Source: CAZWCX01 sp964632945 (GTDB lineage Bacteria; Planctomycetota; MHYJ01; WSZJ01; CAZWCX01). From it: a stretch of DNA of 64,000 bases. Of this stretch, positions 7,316-16,879 are shown piece after piece. The DNA is taken from the NCBI GenBank assembly GCA_964632945.1, contig CAZWCX010000013.1, forward strand, positions 23,499 through 87,498. The letters run 5' to 3'. The stretch's first letter is position 1, and each line of letters begins with the position of its first letter. Both the position numbers and the translations under genes were made by a program. The notes below the pieces were generated by a model. That model had not been told where the DNA came from. It did no database searches and worked only from the letters and a program-made list of their open reading frames with translations.

Positions 7316-10300
7316 ATGGGATACGGACGGTGCCGGTACGTACTTGTCGCCGGACTTTTCGCACTGGTCGCCTGGGGCATCGGGCCTGCCGGTCCGCTCC
7401 CGGAGGGCGCGCCCGCCACGGCGCCGGCGTCCAGGGCGCAGGCAGACTGCGGCGCCCCGACCCCGGCCTCCGCGGCGCCGGCGCACGACCACGACGGACT
7501 GCCCGCGCACACCCATGCGACCGGCCAGGACGCGCTCGCGGACCTCCCCGGTCGCCGGCTCGAAATCGCGCTCGGCGGCGGGGCGATCAAGTCGTTCTCG
7601 GTGCTGGACGAGTTGCTGGTCGGCCTGCGCCCCGACGCGACGGGCCGCGCGCTCGAGACGCTGCTGGCCCGGCATCTTCTCTCCGTGGTGCGCCGCGAGC
7701 CGTCGCTCGGGGCCATCGTGGTGCGCCACGACGGGCGCGGCCGATGGGAGCCGGTGCTCGCGCGGCTGCGCGCGGAGCCTGCGGTGGCATGGGCGGAGCC
7801 CAACCACCTCGCGACCACGAGCGAGCCGTGCGCGCACTCCCCCGGGTTCCCGGGGGACGGCCCGCTGGCCCGGCACAACGCCCGCGTCCTTGCCCGCTGC
7901 GGCTTCCGCGCCGGGGGCGACCCGACGCAGGAGACCGGGGCGGGGATGATCGTGGCCGTCCTGGACACCGGCGTGGACGGTGCGCATCCGGATCTCGCCG
8001 GCGCGGTCCTGCCGGGGCGCGACTTCCTGAACGGGGACGACGATTCCACCGACGACTCGGGCCACGGCACCGCCATGGCGGGCTTGATCGCCGGCCGCGT
8101 CGAGGGGGACTGGGGCATCGCCGGGATCGCGCCGGGCTGCCGGATCCTGCCGGTGAAGGTGTGCGACCGTCGCGGCCGCGCGGGCGTCGGCGACGTCGCC
8201 GGCGGGATCGTGTGGGCGGCGGACCGGGGCGCGCACGTCATCAGCGTGAGCCTGGGCTCGCGCCGGCGCTCGCGCATGCTCGACGAAGCGGTGCGTTACG
8301 CGCACGCCCGGGGCGCCGTGGTGGTGGCCGCGGCCGGCAACGACAATGCGAACCAGGCCCACTGGCCCGCCGCCTGCGAGGGCGTGATCGCGGTCGGCGC
8401 GCTCGACGCCGACGGCCGCGCCAGCGCGGTCACGAACCTCTCTGCGCGGGTCGACGTCTACGCCCCCGGGGAGCGGTTGATCGTCGCGCTGCCGCGGGGC
8501 GCCTTCGGACTCGCCGGTGGAACCTCGGTTGCCGCGGCGCTCGTGAGCGGGGCGGTCGCGCGGCTGCGCGCGGCGCAACCCGGACTCACGCCGGCCCAGG
8601 TGCGGCGGTGGGTCGCGGCGGGCGCGCATCCCGTCGAGGGTCTCGCCGATCGGCCCGGCCTCGCCGGGGGTGGCCGGCTCGACCTCGACCGGCTCCTCGC
8701 GTCCGCCGCCGACGGCGGTCCCGGGTTGCGGATCATCGACGCGCGCTGCGTCCCCGCCCACCCCCGCGTCGGTTCGCCGGCGCGCGTCGAGGTAGAGGTG
8801 GAAAATGCGGGACCGGCGACCCCGGCCCCGGCGACGCCCGTTTTCGAGGGCGGCCCCGCGCTCTCCCTCACGACCGGGCCGGGCCCCCTGGCCGAGGGGG
8901 AACGGAGGGTCTGGACCCTCTCCTGGGTTCCCGCGGAGACCGGCCCGGTCGCCTGGACCGTGCGACTCGGTCGCGCGCAGCGCCGCCTCGAAGCCCGCGT
9001 GGCCGCCGCCGACGACCGCACCGCCGATCTTCGGCCGGTCGGGTTCGAGATCGAGGAACCGGATGCCGAGGCGGGCCGCGCCCGCGTCTCCGTCACCGTG
9101 CGCAACACCGGCAACGTGACGCTGGAGGGCCTGCGGCTCACCGGATCGGTGGAACGTCGGGAGATCGGCCGCACCGCTCCGGACGGGCCGCTCGCCGCGG
9201 GGGAAACGCGCACCCTGACGCTCGAGGGCCCGCTGCCCGAGGAGTCGGCAGGAGGATTGCGCGAGTGGCGGATCCGCGCGGAGTGCGGCGCCCTGTCCCG
9301 CACGTGGGCGTGGCGATTCGCCCTCGGTCACCGCCATGACGGCCGGGATGTGGAGGCCCAGTGGCAGCAGGCCGGCGGCGTGGACATCATCGCGGACGCC
9401 CCGGCGCGGGTGGTCCCGGACCGGCCGTACGTCCCGCTGCTCGTCTTCGTCCCCAGTCGCGGGACGGCGGCGACCGGACCGACGCTGCGGCTGGACCACG
9501 TCACCGTCACGGTCAAGGACGACCCGGCGCCCGCCGCACCCGGGACGGTGGTCTACGACGACACCGCTTCCCCCGCCGGACCCGTGGAGCCTGCCATCGC
9601 GGTCCCCGGACTCGTCCTCGTCGACGAGGAAGGCGAAATCGTGACCAAGCCCGGCGGAACCCCGGACCTGAACCTGTTCCTCGACGAGGCGCTGGTGATG
9701 AATGGACGCCACGCCATCCTGCGCATCCCCCGGGACGCCTTCGCGGTCCCCGCCGTCCCGCCGGCCGGGGTCGCCAAGTACCTTCAGGTCGACGTCCACT
9801 GGACGGCGTACGCCTTCCTCGGCGATGCCGTGCCGGTCAAGGACGGGACGCAAAAGTGGACGCTCCGCGTCCTCTTCGGCACGACGCCGATGCCGACGCT
9901 GCCGGGGGAATCCCGCTACTACGACACGCACCTGCACACGATCGCGGAGTGGCACCAGTCCCCCGACCCGGAGAGCGAACCGTTCGCCCCGTCGAAGGCG
10001 TACGGCGGCCCGATCCAGATGGTGCGGGAAGCGGCCTACGCGGTCGGGCTCATCGAGGACCCGGCGGACACCGTGAACACGGTGATTACGACCGACCACA
10101 ACAACTTCCACGCCGATCCCACCTGGGCGGAGCCCGACTCGCACCTGCACCGCCCCCCCTTCGGCCCGACCTCGCCGGCCAGCAGCGTGGCGGCGGACGG
10201 CACGGTGAAGTCGGAATTCCACCGCATGCGCGAACTGTTCGGGCTCGCGGCGGGCGAGGAGATCACGATCAGCCAGGAGACCTACTACGCCGGGTACGCG

Positions 10301-12073
10301 ATCCCGCTGGGGGCGCACATGCTCGGCTATCGCGCGCAGCAGTTCCCCGGCACCTGGCACGGCGGCAGCGCGCTGGCGACGACGCTCTTCGGCGAACCGC
10401 CGCTGCTCGCGCTCCCCAAGGTTCTGCACGACATGGCGAAGCTCGCGCACCCGGACAACGCAGGGGCGTTCGCGTACGCGGCGCACCCGTTCAGCGGCGG
10501 GTTCGGCTTCGACGCCCATCACCTCGACCAGTCGATCGGGATCACCGCGCCGTTCCGCACCTACGATTTCGTGTCGGACGCATCCGGAACGTTCGTGTTC
10601 AAGGGCCTGCAGGTGATGAACGGGCGCGCGCCCGGTTCGATCCCCGGCGAGGAGATCGACTTCGCGGACGCCAATCCGTTCCTGCACCCCGGGTGGACGG
10701 GAGGCTCCGGATGGGATCGGACGCTGCAGATCGGCCTCCGGTCGTGGCACGAGATCCTGGCCAAGACCATGGCCTGGTCTTTCGTCGACAAGGTCGGCCG
10801 GAAATTCGTCCGCAAGACCTACATTTCCGCCGGCAGCGACGCGCACGGCGACTTCAACTACTCCACCGGCCGGGGGGCGATGCTGATCCCGATGCCGTCC
10901 ACCTTCTCGATGAACAGCGGGCACTTCGCCGACACGGTCTCCTACGTCTTCTCGGCAGGGAAGCCGGGCGCCACCCCCGGGGAACGCGCGCTGGAGGCCC
11001 TCTCCGACGGCAATCACGTGGCCACCGACGGCCCCGTGATCCGGTTTTCGCTGGACGCCGAGGGGCGGTTCGACAGCGACTCGCTGGTCTGGCACGATAC
11101 GGTGAGCGCGCATGAGAACGAAAACGGCCGGATCGGCGGCGGCGGGTCGTTCGACGGCTCCGGGACGCTGCTGGCGCGGCGCGGCGAGTCTCACCTCTGG
11201 TTCCGCTATCGCTACGCCGGCTTCCCCGACTACGGTTCCGACGCGGGCGCGGTGAAATCGATCCACGTCTATCGTTCGTCGGACGGCGACCCCAACCCCA
11301 CGAAGGACCGCTCGTACGGCGGGTCGATCGAGAAGGTGCTGACGCCGCGGGGCCGCCTGGCCGCGGCCGGAGCGGATGTCGATCACGTGGAGAAGCTCGT
11401 CGCCGCCGAGGAAGGGCTCCCCACCAAGGTCTCCGCCTACGCGCTCGGCGTATTCACCGGCGGCGACCCGGACGGGATCCCGCTCGGACCCGACGAGCGC
11501 CGCGGCTACACCAACCCGGTGTGGGCGATCCCGTACGACGCGGAAGCGATCGTCCTCGCCGTCGACCCCGTCGGAAAGAAGATCGACAAGGGGAAGCTGG
11601 AGCTCCGCCTGCGCTTCGATCTGTCGATGATGCCGCTCCCCTATGCGGCGGGGGTGAAGAAGCTCAGCGCCGCAGGCACCTCGTCCGACAAGTCGGTGCC
11701 GCCGCTGGTCTCCTGTTCCCCGCTCGGGCTCTGGGGAAAGAACCTCGCCACCGGCGCCGATTTCGCCACCGTGACCTACGTCAACGACGCGGCGATCCCG
11801 CTGTCCGGTGAAGAGTATCCTGCGGCGGGGAAGTACACGTTCGTGATCTACTTCCTGGAGCCGCTCAAGGACGTGAACGGAAACGCGCTGCACTCGATCG
11901 CCGTCCCGTTCACGATCGACAAGCCGAAGCCGCCGAAGCCCGCCAAGCCTTGCTTCGTCTCGGCCTCGGCGGAAACCGGGATCGGCGTGGCCGCAGGATG
12001 GCTCGCCCTCGGGCTGCTGGCGGCATTCCGGGCGGCCCGCCGCCGGCGGCGGCGGTCGGACCGCGCGCGGTAG
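7316..12073 (+). CDS. Secreted subtilisin-like (S8) protease fused to a PHP-like metallohydrolase module
   Basis: 1585 residues. Order: signal peptide (about 1-30), a propeptide-like region (about 82-165), an S8 protease (about 205-440), two CARDB-like beta-domains (about 480-680), further beta-rich sequence, a PHP-like amidohydrolase region (about 868-1180), more beta-domains, and a C-terminal hydrophobic helix followed by a run of Arg. The protease triad is visible: Asp in VLDTGVDG, His in DSGHGTAMAG, Ser in GGTSVAAA, with the oxyanion Asn in AAGNDN. PHP-like metal ligands appear as YYDTHLHT, TTDHNN and AGSDAHGD. The C-terminal Cys-helix-Arg tail looks like a sorting/anchoring signal. GGGGGA precedes the ATG. 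The TAG stop overlaps the first bases of an intergenic repeat. Probable cell-surface or exported enzyme; substrate unknown. Confidence 0.85.
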   Translation: MGYGRCRYVLVAGLFALVAWGIGPAGPLPEGAPATAPASRAQADCGAPTPASAAPAHDHDGLPAHTHATGQDALADLPGRRLEIALGGGAIKSFSVLDELLVGLRPDATGRALETLLARHLLSVVRREPSLGAIVVRHDGRGRWEPVLARLRAEPAVAWAEPNHLATTSEPCAHSPGFPGDGPLARHNARVLARCGFRAGGDPTQETGAGMIVAVLDTGVDGAHPDLAGAVLPGRDFLNGDDDSTDDSGHGTAMAGLIAGRVEGDWGIAGIAPGCRILPVKVCDRRGRAGVGDVAGGIVWAADRGAHVISVSLGSRRRSRMLDEAVRYAHARGAVVVAAAGNDNANQAHWPAACEGVIAVGALDADGRASAVTNLSARVDVYAPGERLIVALPRGAFGLAGGTSVAAALVSGAVARLRAAQPGLTPAQVRRWVAAGAHPVEGLADRPGLAGGGRLDLDRLLASAADGGPGLRIIDARCVPAHPRVGSPARVEVEVENAGPATPAPATPVFEGGPALSLTTGPGPLAEGERRVWTLSWVPAETGPVAWTVRLGRAQRRLEARVAAADDRTADLRPVGFEIEEPDAEAGRARVSVTVRNTGNVTLEGLRLTGSVERREIGRTAPDGPLAAGETRTLTLEGPLPEESAGGLREWRIRAECGALSRTWAWRFALGHRHDGRDVEAQWQQAGGVDIIADAPARVVPDRPYVPLLVFVPSRGTAATGPTLRLDHVTVTVKDDPAPAAPGTVVYDDTASPAGPVEPAIAVPGLVLVDEEGEIVTKPGGTPDLNLFLDEALVMNGRHAILRIPRDAFAVPAVPPAGVAKYLQVDVHWTAYAFLGDAVPVKDGTQKWTLRVLFGTTPMPTLPGESRYYDTHLHTIAEWHQSPDPESEPFAPSKAYGGPIQMVREAAYAVGLIEDPADTVNTVITTDHNNFHADPTWAEPDSHLHRPPFGPTSPASSVAADGTVKSEFHRMRELFGLAAGEEITISQETYYAGYAIPLGAHMLGYRAQQFPGTWHGGSALATTLFGEPPLLALPKVLHDMAKLAHPDNAGAFAYAAHPFSGGFGFDAHHLDQSIGITAPFRTYDFVSDASGTFVFKGLQVMNGRAPGSIPGEEIDFADANPFLHPGWTGGSGWDRTLQIGLRSWHEILAKTMAWSFVDKVGRKFVRKTYISAGSDAHGDFNYSTGRGAMLIPMPSTFSMNSGHFADTVSYVFSAGKPGATPGERALEALSDGNHVATDGPVIRFSLDAEGRFDSDSLVWHDTVSAHENENGRIGGGGSFDGSGTLLARRGESHLWFRYRYAGFPDYGSDAGAVKSIHVYRSSDGDPNPTKDRSYGGSIEKVLTPRGRLAAAGADVDHVEKLVAAEEGLPTKVSAYALGVFTGGDPDGIPLGPDERRGYTNPVWAIPYDAEAIVLAVDPVGKKIDKGKLELRLRFDLSMMPLPYAAGVKKLSAAGTSSDKSVPPLVSCSPLGLWGKNLATGADFATVTYVNDAAIPLSGEEYPAAGKYTFVIYFLEPLKDVNGNALHSIAVPFTIDKPKPPKPAKPCFVSASAETGIGVAAGWLALGLLAAFRAARRRRRRSDRAR

Positions 12074-12230
12074 CTCGGAGGAGTCACGAGCCGCTTCGCG
12101 GTTCGCGAACCACTTGGGTCCGGCCGGCCAGGAAGGCCGTCCGAATCAGGGCTGCCTCGCCCGGCGCGCGACCCTGGGTATCCCGCGCCGGTCGCCCCGC
12201 GGTCCCGGCTGCCGACGCAGCCCGGAGCCC
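12071..12230 (+). repeat. Intergenic repeat, copy A (degenerate)
   Basis: Begins with the TAG stop of the protease gene (TAGCTCGGAGGAGTCACGAG) and continues with a body clearly homologous to the copy at 42.3 kb. The matching core is 147 bases in both (12084-12230 and 42313-42459) without net length change; by eye it is mostly identical, including GCCGGTCGCCCCGCGGTCC. The right terminal hairpin found in copy B is not recognisable here. The repeat fills the gap between the convergent protease and GNAT genes. Confidence 0.7.
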
Positions 12231-12237
12231 CCAGGTC

Positions 12238-12921
12238 TCACCGGCGCGATCGCGGCCGCGTCTTCGCCGCAATCGCGCCGCCGCCCCGCTTCGCGCGGCG
12301 AGGGGACATCCGACAGGGAATCCGCATCGTCACCCGCGGCGCCCAACGCTTGGGCATCCCCGCCAGCGGCGCGCGCACGACCCGGAACCCGGCCTTGCGG
12401 AACATCGGCTCCGTCCCGTGGTAGGCGAAGTCCTCATGCACGCGCCCCTCCCCCGCGCGCACGTACGCCTCCACGGCCGGCGCACCCTGCTCCGCCGCGT
12501 ACGCGACCGCGGCCCGGATGAGCGCCAGCGCAACCCCTTCACCCCGCGCCATTCTCCGCACCGTCACGCAGGGGATCACCCAGACCTCCACGTCGTCCAC
12601 GCGCGGCGTCGCGCGCGATTGATCGATGCGCACGAACTCCGCGCGCGGAGCCACCGCCACCCATCCCACGGGCTCGCCGCCCCGGTACGCCAGCAACCCC
12701 GGCGCCCGCCGCCGCCCGGCCAGTTCGGTCATCGCCCGCCGCCGGCGCTCCGCCGCGCCCCCCGGCCCGGGCAACTGCCGCGACAGGGACGCATTCAAGC
12801 GGGGATACATGCACCAGCACCCGCTTCCCCAGGTGCTGCGCAGCACCGCCCCCAGGTCGTCCATCCGCACCGGGCGAACGGGCACGAATGTCAGCCCCTC
12901 CGGTTCCCTGCGCTTCGCCAT
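12238..12921 (-). CDS. GNAT-family N-acetyltransferase
   Basis: 227 residues. ATG at 12921 preceded by GGAGGAGGAG, so the longer frame upstream is not used. The N-terminal part has a CWCMYPRLN motif and a conserved arginine-rich helix. The GNAT core follows: GEPVGWVAVAPRAEF (strand 4), VEVWVIPCVTVRRMARGEG (acetyl-CoA pyrophosphate loop region) and ALIRAAVAYAAEQGA (helix). A second part, YHGTEPMFRKAGFRVV, is the typical GNAT C-terminal strand. It likely acetylates a small amine; substrate unknown. The last 20 residues are basic and poorly conserved, next to repeat copy A, so the 3' end could have been altered by the repeat. A promoter is at 13048-13076. Confidence 0.85.
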   Translation of the reverse strand: MAKRREPEGLTFVPVRPVRMDDLGAVLRSTWGSGCWCMYPRLNASLSRQLPGPGGAAERRRRAMTELAGRRRAPGLLAYRGGEPVGWVAVAPRAEFVRIDQSRATPRVDDVEVWVIPCVTVRRMARGEGVALALIRAAVAYAAEQGAPAVEAYVRAGEGRVHEDFAYHGTEPMFRKAGFRVVRAPLAGMPKRWAPRVTMRIPCRMSPRRAKRGGGAIAAKTRPRSRR

Positions 12922-13047
12922 TTCCGCTCCTCCTCCTCGCTCCAACGTGCCGTCGACCGCCCGCCCATCCCTCCGAAACCCCGTCGGGGCACCTCCCGCG
13001 CGGAAGCGAAACCTCCTCGCGCGCCCGATCCGTCGCAGCCCCATCGA

Positions 13048-13076
13048 ACAGTAGCCGTACCTCCGCCCGGGATCAA
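13048..13076 (-). promoter_or_regulatory. Sigma70-type promoter for the GNAT gene
   Basis: TTGATC (13076-13071), 17-base spacer, TACTGT (13053-13048) on the minus strand, about 125 bases upstream of the ATG. Confidence 0.55.
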
Positions 13077-13592
13077 GCCTTGCCGTTCCGCCCGCCGACC
13101 TTCCCGGATCACCGGTGCGGAATTCCCCACGGCGTGCGGGAAGTTCCCGGCCCCTTCAGGCCCGATCCCGCAAGACCCGCAGCACCCAAGGCGCCCGCTC
13201 CGAAGGGTCGGGTCGGTCCACCCCGCCCTCTCGCCCGAATTCGCGATCCGCGAGCGCGCCGGGCGGGCCGGACGTCCCACCCCGCACGATAGCCTGGGCG
13301 CGAAGCGGGTCCTTCGGTCGCTCACGGCGAATCGCCCGGCCACAGCCCGACCGAAGCACCCCCGGGTACGGATCGGGAAGGTTCGGTCCCCCCACGCCGA
13401 GCCCCGGTTTCCCCCACCCTGCCGCCCGGTCGGTTGGGGTAGAATCCGTCTGGCATGATGTTTGCGTCCACCTCCGTGCCCGGATCGGGGCGTGGGAACC
13501 GTCCGCGCAGAGACACCGGCGGGGCGTCCCCGAAATGTCCCCGCGCCCGTTCCGGATCGGCAAACGGCGAAGTCTGTGGAAAGGGAGGAGTC
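13077..13592. other. Intergenic stretch with a possible -10 element for the barrel gene
   Basis: No coding frame is convincing. A TAGAAT at 13440-13445 resembles a -10 box pointing towards the outer-membrane protein gene, but no good -35 lies 16-18 bases before it. That would leave a leader of about 145 bases. Nothing else is recognisable. Confidence 0.35.
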
Positions 13593-15314
13593 ATGGGACG
13601 TGGAAAGTGGCTCGCTTGGGGGTTGGCCTTTCTGCTCGGCGCGCCGGTCGGGACGCTCGACGCGCAGGTGAAGACGGGGGGCAAGAACGAGAGCGCCCGC
13701 GCGATCACCATCAGCGGCTCGCTCGATCTCGAATTCGTCCACCGCAGCGAAGCGGTCAACGAGGTGCTGGACAACGAGTACCAGCGCGCCCGCGCCGCCG
13801 GCACGACCACCCTGGGCAAGGTGGAAGACGACGACTTCCTGCGTCTGAGCGCGCTGCTGCGCTTCGACGTCGAGCTGGCGGAGAAGGTCAATGCCGTCCT
13901 CTCGATTCAGAACCGGAACATGGGCGGCGCGCTGGCCTCGACCGGCCCGCAGCACGGGACGGCGAACGAGGGGCTGGCCGGCGGAAACGGTTCGACCCAG
14001 AACACCGGACTCGTGGGCCGGCAGAACGAGTTTGCCGTTTTTCTGGGCGAGGCCTACCTTCAGGTGAAGGAATTCCTCTGGCAGCAGCTCTCCTTCAAGA
14101 TGGGCATCCAGAACTTCGGCTACGACTTGCGCGGAAACGGCCAGAACTTCTTCCTCGACATGCGCGTCTCCGAACCCGCCTTTGCCGCACCGCTGACCGA
14201 GGCGTTCGCCGGCAACGTCTACTACGGCCACGAAGTCCCGGCGGGAATCGCGAACACGCACGGCGGCACGGCCGCCCCGGGCAATTTCAACGGCGGGGTC
14301 TACCGCGACAAGAACCTCGAGGCCGGCGGGCTCAAGCTGACCTGGAACGTCGACGACAATCTCTTCGTCGACATCTTCTGGTTCCAGACCCTGGAAAGTT
14401 CGGCCGGCGCGGCGCACCCGTCCCTGCTGCCGGGGATCGCCGAGACCGACGACCGCGCCGATGAAACCCTGCTCGGCTTCGTCGTCGACTACAACCTGGA
14501 TGAAAAGAGCCTGCTGAATTTCCTCTACGCGGGGATCTACGGGGACGACGGCCATGTCGCCGTCCACACCCTCGGGATCGGTCTCGATTACTACATCACG
14601 CCGACGCTCGAAGCCTACCTCGAGTTCTACGGACAGTGGGGCGACTACGGACACGTGTCGATCGAAGGCGCCTTCCCCGTCGCCAACCGCACGCGCGAGA
14701 TCGATCACGAGGCCTACGCCGGAATCGTCGGCCTCAAGTACACGTTCGACCACAACCTCAAGCCCTGGGTGGACGTCTCCTTCACGTACATCTCGGGCGA
14801 CGACGGCGACATCAGCACCGACGGGAACAACGGGCCCGACACCAACCACGATTTCGTTTCCTACGAGGACAACGACGCCACGCTGATCCTGGAGAGCAAC
14901 GACTTCGGCCTGGACGTCGACTCGAACTACTGGAAGATCCAGGGGGAAATGGGCATCAGCGCGTCGCTCGACCGGGAGAAGGACTTCAAGGTCCGCACGC
15001 TGCTCGCCTACGCGGAAACCGCGCACTCCCCGACCCGCCGCGGCATCGCCCCTGGGGCGAACGGGCTCGAACTGGACGACGAGCTCGGCCTGGAATGGGA
15101 CGTGCGGATGACGTGGAACTACACGGAGAGCCTGACCTTCGGAGTCGAATTCGCCTGGCTGTTCACGGGTGACGACAGCTTCTGGCACGGCGAAGATTCG
15201 GGCGCGCGCACCGGCAGCGCCGGGGGACCGGGGATCGGCGAATCCGACGGCTTCGCGGTGAGCGAAGGCGAGGACATGTGGATGCTCGTGATCGACTCGA
15301 AACTCCGTTTCTAG
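13593..15314 (+). CDS. Outer-membrane beta-barrel (porin/alginate-export-like) protein
   Basis: 573 residues. The start is the ATG directly after GGAGGAGTC. A signal peptide is present (WLAWGLAFLLGAPVG... cut after TLDAQ). The rest is a series of alternating amphipathic strands with aromatic girdles (e.g. FEVELA-like turns, LKYTFDHNLKPWVDVSFTYI, LEAYLEFYGQWGDY) separated by Asp/Asn/Gly-rich loops. It ends in SKLRF, a C-terminal Phe typical of barrel insertion signals. This points to a diderm cell envelope. It most resembles alginate-export or phosphate-selective porin-like families; exact substrate is unknown. It is flanked by unrelated minus-strand genes and appears monocistronic. Confidence 0.8.
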   Translation: MGRGKWLAWGLAFLLGAPVGTLDAQVKTGGKNESARAITISGSLDLEFVHRSEAVNEVLDNEYQRARAAGTTTLGKVEDDDFLRLSALLRFDVELAEKVNAVLSIQNRNMGGALASTGPQHGTANEGLAGGNGSTQNTGLVGRQNEFAVFLGEAYLQVKEFLWQQLSFKMGIQNFGYDLRGNGQNFFLDMRVSEPAFAAPLTEAFAGNVYYGHEVPAGIANTHGGTAAPGNFNGGVYRDKNLEAGGLKLTWNVDDNLFVDIFWFQTLESSAGAAHPSLLPGIAETDDRADETLLGFVVDYNLDEKSLLNFLYAGIYGDDGHVAVHTLGIGLDYYITPTLEAYLEFYGQWGDYGHVSIEGAFPVANRTREIDHEAYAGIVGLKYTFDHNLKPWVDVSFTYISGDDGDISTDGNNGPDTNHDFVSYEDNDATLILESNDFGLDVDSNYWKIQGEMGISASLDREKDFKVRTLLAYAETAHSPTRRGIAPGANGLELDDELGLEWDVRMTWNYTESLTFGVEFAWLFTGDDSFWHGEDSGARTGSAGGPGIGESDGFAVSEGEDMWMLVIDSKLRF

Positions 15315-15464
15315 CGGGTCGTCTCCATCCTGCCTGAGATCCGGTGTTCGACCGGGGCGACTTTCGCGCCCGGCGTGGCGCGAGGCGGAATCGGGGGATG
15401 ACGGGGCCGCCGCAGGCGCGATGGCCCCCTCTCCCCCGCGCCGGGATCCCGGGGGACGCGATGC

Positions 15465-16136
15465 CTACCCTTTGCCACGCGGGATCAGCCCGGAGATGGA
15501 CGAAATCAGGTTCGCGTAGACGTTCGGCACCGGCGCGATCAGGACCGTGCCTGTGCCCTCGAACGTGCTGAGCAGGCCCTCGCCCGACGTCATGGAGCCG
15601 AGGAGCGACTTGCTCGCCTTCTGCACCTCGAACTTCAGGCCGCCGGTGCGGGCGATCGCGAAGCCGCCGTCCACGGACAGCTTCTCCCCTTTCAGCTCCA
15701 GACGTTCCACCTTGCCATGCGCCTGGACCACGACCTTGCCGGTGCCTTTCACCGAGGTCTGGAACCAGCCTTCGCCGCCGAACAGCGCGGTGACCGCCTT
15801 GTTGCGGATGGCGTTGAGCTCGATCGTCGCGTCGCTGCACACGTACGCGCCCTGGTCGAGAATCCACTCGTCGCCCTGCAGCTCCAGGATCTCGTACTCC
15901 CCGTAGATCGGAGGGCCGAAGAAAATCTCTCCGGTCCCCGTGTAGGTGGGCCGGAAGATGTTCTCCCCGGTGACGAGGCTCTTGAGGAATCCTCCGGCCG
16001 ACGGGGCGGAGGAGGTCATTTCGATCCGGCCGCGCATGTAGTGCAGGGCCCCCGACTCCGCGCGGACCGTCTCGTTGTCGATGACGACCCGGATCATCTT
16101 CAACGCCTCCCGGGTGACGATTTCGAAGCGAGCCAT
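15465..16136 (-). CDS. AIM24-family protein
   Basis: 223 residues starting at ATG 16136 after GGGAGAAGG. It shows the all-beta AIM24/TIGR00266 pattern: VRAESGALHYMRGRIEM near the start, GGFLKSLVTGENIF, the glycine-rich GPPIYGEYEILEL, and a late GTGTVLIAP. These proteins form trimeric beta-prism folds in bacteria and are related to yeast mitochondrial AIM24. Their bacterial function is undefined; links to membrane organisation have been suggested. No signal peptide or membrane helix is seen. The gene appears to stand alone. Confidence 0.85.
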   Translation of the reverse strand: MARFEIVTREALKMIRVVIDNETVRAESGALHYMRGRIEMTSSAPSAGGFLKSLVTGENIFRPTYTGTGEIFFGPPIYGEYEILELQGDEWILDQGAYVCSDATIELNAIRNKAVTALFGGEGWFQTSVKGTGKVVVQAHGKVERLELKGEKLSVDGGFAIARTGGLKFEVQKASKSLLGSMTSGEGLLSTFEGTGTVLIAPVPNVYANLISSISGLIPRGKG

Positions 16137-16216
16137 GGGCCTTCTCCCTTTCCTGAAGCGAATCGAATGTCCGGATCCCGGACGGATCCCGATGCTCGCA
16201 TGGAGGGGCGAGTGGG

Positions 16217-16585
16217 TCAAGCCAATCGTCGCCCCGGCCTTACGGGGTTCCGATGGGACCGGCGCGGTTCGGGCCCGGCGGGATCCTGCCGCACCCGCGT
16301 GGGCTTCGCGCGCCCGGGACGCCGACGCGACCCGCGGCGGGGGGCGGATCGACCCGCGCGGGCCGTGCCGCTGTTTGCCCGCGCGAACGCCGCGCGCGCC
16401 TCGGGCGACCCTTTGGGGAGCCAGAGCGCCTCGCGCTCCCAGGAGGCTCCCCGGTTCGAATAGGCCTCCGCGAACCCCGGGTGGAGGGCGAGGGCCTGGT
16501 CGAAGTCGGCGCGCGCGGCCGCGTGGTGAGGACGCGGATCCTGCCCGGCGCGCGCGGCCAGCGAGGCCAGACGCAGGTCGGGCAT
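16217..16585 (-). pseudogene. Possible TPR fragment
   Basis: The first 70 residues contain one and a half TPR-like units (ARADFDQALALHPGFAEAY and SNRGASWEREALWLP), similar to the TPRs of the kinases at 24.8 and 30.7 kb. The remainder is Arg/Pro-rich and looks non-coding. It may be the remnant of a larger TPR gene. The remaining bases up to 16880 contain nothing convincing. Confidence 0.3.
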
Positions 16586-16879
16586 GGCTCGCCTGGATTG
16601 CGCCGACGCGGACGAACGGATTCCTCGAGGCGAGGTTCAGCGTAGTCGCCGGGAGCGCCGGGCGCAAGCCACTCTCCGGCCCGCGAAAGACCCGCCCGGC
16701 CGAAATCCGATTGCCGCGCGGGTCCCGACCCCTGCGCCCGTTCCCGGCGGCGAACGGGCACCCCGCAGGCGCGTCAGCGGAGGAATGCAGGGTCGCCCGG
16801 ACCGTTCGCGCGGCGCATCGTGGTGCGATCCGAGCCGCGATCGGACCTGGACGCGCGCCGAACCGGGGTTGCGACCCGA

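Noticed and set aside
7049..11893. A 1614-residue minus-strand open frame opposite the protease/PHP gene
   Set aside because: It is rich in Arg/His/Pro/Gly, has no family motifs, and lies opposite a gene with complete catalytic signatures. Long antisense frames are expected at 70% GC. Similar shadows at 24758-29026, 35285-38791 and 61382-63847 were rejected for the same reason.
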